Assembly: GCA_030589225.1 (NCBI GenBank)
Contig: JAUUWD010000061.1
Coordinates: 1 to 7,892, forward strand
Direction of reading: 5' to 3'
DNA: 7,892 nt
Origin: Desulfobacteraceae bacterium
Lineage (GTDB): Bacteria; Desulfobacterota; DSM-4660; Desulfatiglandales; Desulfatiglandaceae
Position 1 is the stretch's first letter. Every line of letters begins with the position of its first letter. Shown in pieces: positions 5,332-7,892 of this stretch. Below the pieces are notes generated by a model, which did not search any database, was not told where the DNA came from, and was given only the letters and a program-made list of their open reading frames with translations. Made by a program: the position numbers and the translations under genes.

Positions 5332-6504
5332 ATGAAAAGTAAAACCTCAAATTTTTTATTTACCTCTGAGTCGGTCACAGAGGGGCACCCTTACAAGGTG
5401 GCGGACCAGATATCAGACCATATCCTGGATAAAATGCTGGAGCAGGATCCAAAATCCCGCGTAGCCTGCGAGACCATGGTAACCACCGGTATGGCCATAA
5501 TTGCAGGCGAAATTACAACCGAGGCTTACGTGGATATGCCTGAGGTCGTACGACAGACCATTAAAGACATTGGTTATAGCAACTCCTCCATGGGTTTCGA
5601 CTGGGAAACTTGTGCCGTAATTTCTACAATTGATAAACAATCCCCGGATATCGCCGCAGGTGTTAACGAGGGAGACGGGCTTTTCAAGGAACAGGGTGCA
5701 GGAGATCAGGGACTTATGTTCGGCTATGCGTGTAAAGACACACAACCCCTGATGCCAATGCCCATCTACCTGGCTCATCGGCTAACCGCAAGGCTGGCAC
5801 ATGTGCGTAAATCAGGAAAGCTACCCTGGCTCAGACCTGACGGTAAATCGCAGGTAACTGTGGAATATGAAAATTGGAAGCCGCTTAGAGTTCACACTGT
5901 GGTTATTGCGGCCCAGCATGCTCCGGATGTGGATTACGATACTCTTCGGGAAGCAATTGTAGAGGAAGTAATCAGGGATATAATCCCCGAAGAAATGCTG
6001 GACAAAGACACCCAGTATTTTATTAATACTACAGGCCGGTTTGTTGTAGGTGGCCCTTTGGGCGACTGCGGCCTTACGGGACGAAAAATCATTATGGACA
6101 CCTACGGGGGATTCGGCTACCACGGAGGCGGTGCCTTTTCAGGGAAGGACCCTTCCAAAGTGGATAGAAGCGCCTCATACATGTGCCGCTATATTGCAAA
6201 AAATATCGTGGCAGCAGGACTTGCCACAAAGTGTGAAATCCAGGTTGCATACACTATTGGACGGGCTGAGCCGGTTTCTGTGTTAGTGGGCGCTTACAGT
6301 ACGGGAGTTGTTTCCAGCCAGGAATTAACCGAAATCGTCAAAAAGAAATTTGATCTTCGTCCGGCCGCGATTATTGAAAGACTTGATCTGCTCAGGCCCA
6401 TATTTAGAAAAACCTGTAATTATGGGCACTTTGGCCGGGAACAGCCGGAATTTACCTGGGAAAAGACAGACATGGTGGAGGATCTCAAAAGGGCGGTGAA
6501 GTAA
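5332..6504 (+). CDS. metK: S-adenosylmethionine synthetase (methionine adenosyltransferase)
   Basis: This 390-residue protein has normal bacterial MetK length. It makes SAM from methionine and ATP, then hydrolyses the tripolyphosphate, in the cytoplasm as a dimer of dimers. Visible motifs are [11 protein letters not shown] (10-20), QSPDIAAGV (103-111), the signature [12 protein letters not shown] (122-133), [13 protein letters not shown] (164-176), GDCGLTGRK (244-252) and the glycine-rich [17 protein letters not shown] (265-281). The oddity is Tyr21 in GHPYK, where GHPDK is near-invariant; that Asp (Asp16 in E. coli) binds an active-site Mg2+. The codon TAC (5392-5394) is one base from GAC. 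NTTG (232-235) replaces the usual NPTG. Otherwise the frame is intact and well conserved, arguing against a pseudogene. The ATG follows AAGGAG by six bases. ahcY follows on the same strand 128 bases later, and the two form the core of the SAM cycle. Confidence 0.97.
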   Translation: MKSKTSNFLFTSESVTEGHPYKVADQISDHILDKMLEQDPKSRVACETMVTTGMAIIAGEITTEAYVDMPEVVRQTIKDIGYSNSSMGFDWETCAVISTIDKQSPDIAAGVNEGDGLFKEQGAGDQGLMFGYACKDTQPLMPMPIYLAHRLTARLAHVRKSGKLPWLRPDGKSQVTVEYENWKPLRVHTVVIAAQHAPDVDYDTLREAIVEEVIRDIIPEEMLDKDTQYFINTTGRFVVGGPLGDCGLTGRKIIMDTYGGFGYHGGGAFSGKDPSKVDRSASYMCRYIAKNIVAAGLATKCEIQVAYTIGRAEPVSVLVGAYSTGVVSSQELTEIVKKKFDLRPAAIIERLDLLRPIFRKTCNYGHFGREQPEFTWEKTDMVEDLKRAVK

Positions 6505-6522
6505 GACATTAAAATACAGTGA

Positions 6523-6561
6523 CTAAAGTGAGCTAAAGTGCCTGAAGTGAACTGAAGTTGA
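6523..6561. repeat. Degenerate tandem repeat between metK and ahcY, about 10-base unit x4
   Basis: Four consecutive units: CTAAAGTGAG (6523-6532), CTAAAGTGC (6533-6541), CTGAAGTGAA (6542-6551) and CTGAAGTTGA (6552-6561). The consensus is CTRAAGTGA. The array starts 18 bases after the metK stop and is not inverted, so it is not a terminator hairpin. Confidence 0.7.
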
Positions 6562-6629
6562 TGATTTTACTATTAAGAATGGGAAGCGCAAAACTTACAA
6601 CTAACAATTAACGGAACGAGGTTAATTAA

Positions 6630-7892
<1,263 letters not shown>

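Overview
The window reads as chromosomal DNA of a bacterium, most likely a member of the Desulfobacterota (former Deltaproteobacteria). The reasons are the combination of an archaeal-type short S-adenosylhomocysteinase beside a bacterial MetK, a tandem pair of short citrate-synthase-fold proteins, and intergenic spaces filled with short degenerate repeats (an AACGACTC-like 8-mer, a CTAAAGTGA-like 10-mer, and ATTCCAGT/GTAGGGGCAGG-type dispersed motifs). This placement is an inference from gene style; no rRNA or other marker is present.

Left block (1-3629, all on the minus strand, transcribed right to left). First comes an EamA/DMT-type membrane transporter (2757-3629). After a 285-base spacer with a good sigma70-like promoter and two inverted repeats come two overlapping paralogous genes of the citrate synthase/citryl-CoA lyase superfamily (1575-2471 and 541-1587). 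Then comes the N-terminal third of a class V aminotransferase closely resembling 2-aminoethylphosphonate transaminase (1-368), which runs off the left edge. The citrate-synthase-like proteins have lost several canonical catalytic residues. Their overlap suggests a heteromeric enzyme, and the neighbouring PhnW-like gene raises the possibility of a phosphonate pathway.

Middle block (3630-5331). A 682-base stretch without a convincing gene is followed by a compact vapBC-type toxin-antitoxin cassette on the minus strand. The AbrB-fold antitoxin (4752-4973) and PIN-domain toxin (4312-4755) overlap by four bases, and both appear to start with TTG. Just upstream is a promoter whose -10 box lies inside a GTATAC inverted repeat, as expected for an autoregulated operator.

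Right block (5332-7892, plus strand). metK (S-adenosylmethionine synthetase) is followed after 128 bases by ahcY (S-adenosylhomocysteinase), cut by the right edge near its C-terminus. Together they make and recycle the methyl-donor cofactor: methionine + ATP gives SAM, and SAH left by methyltransferases is split to homocysteine and adenosine. The MetK here carries tyrosine instead of the near-invariant metal-binding aspartate of the GHPDK motif, which is the sharpest single anomaly in the window.
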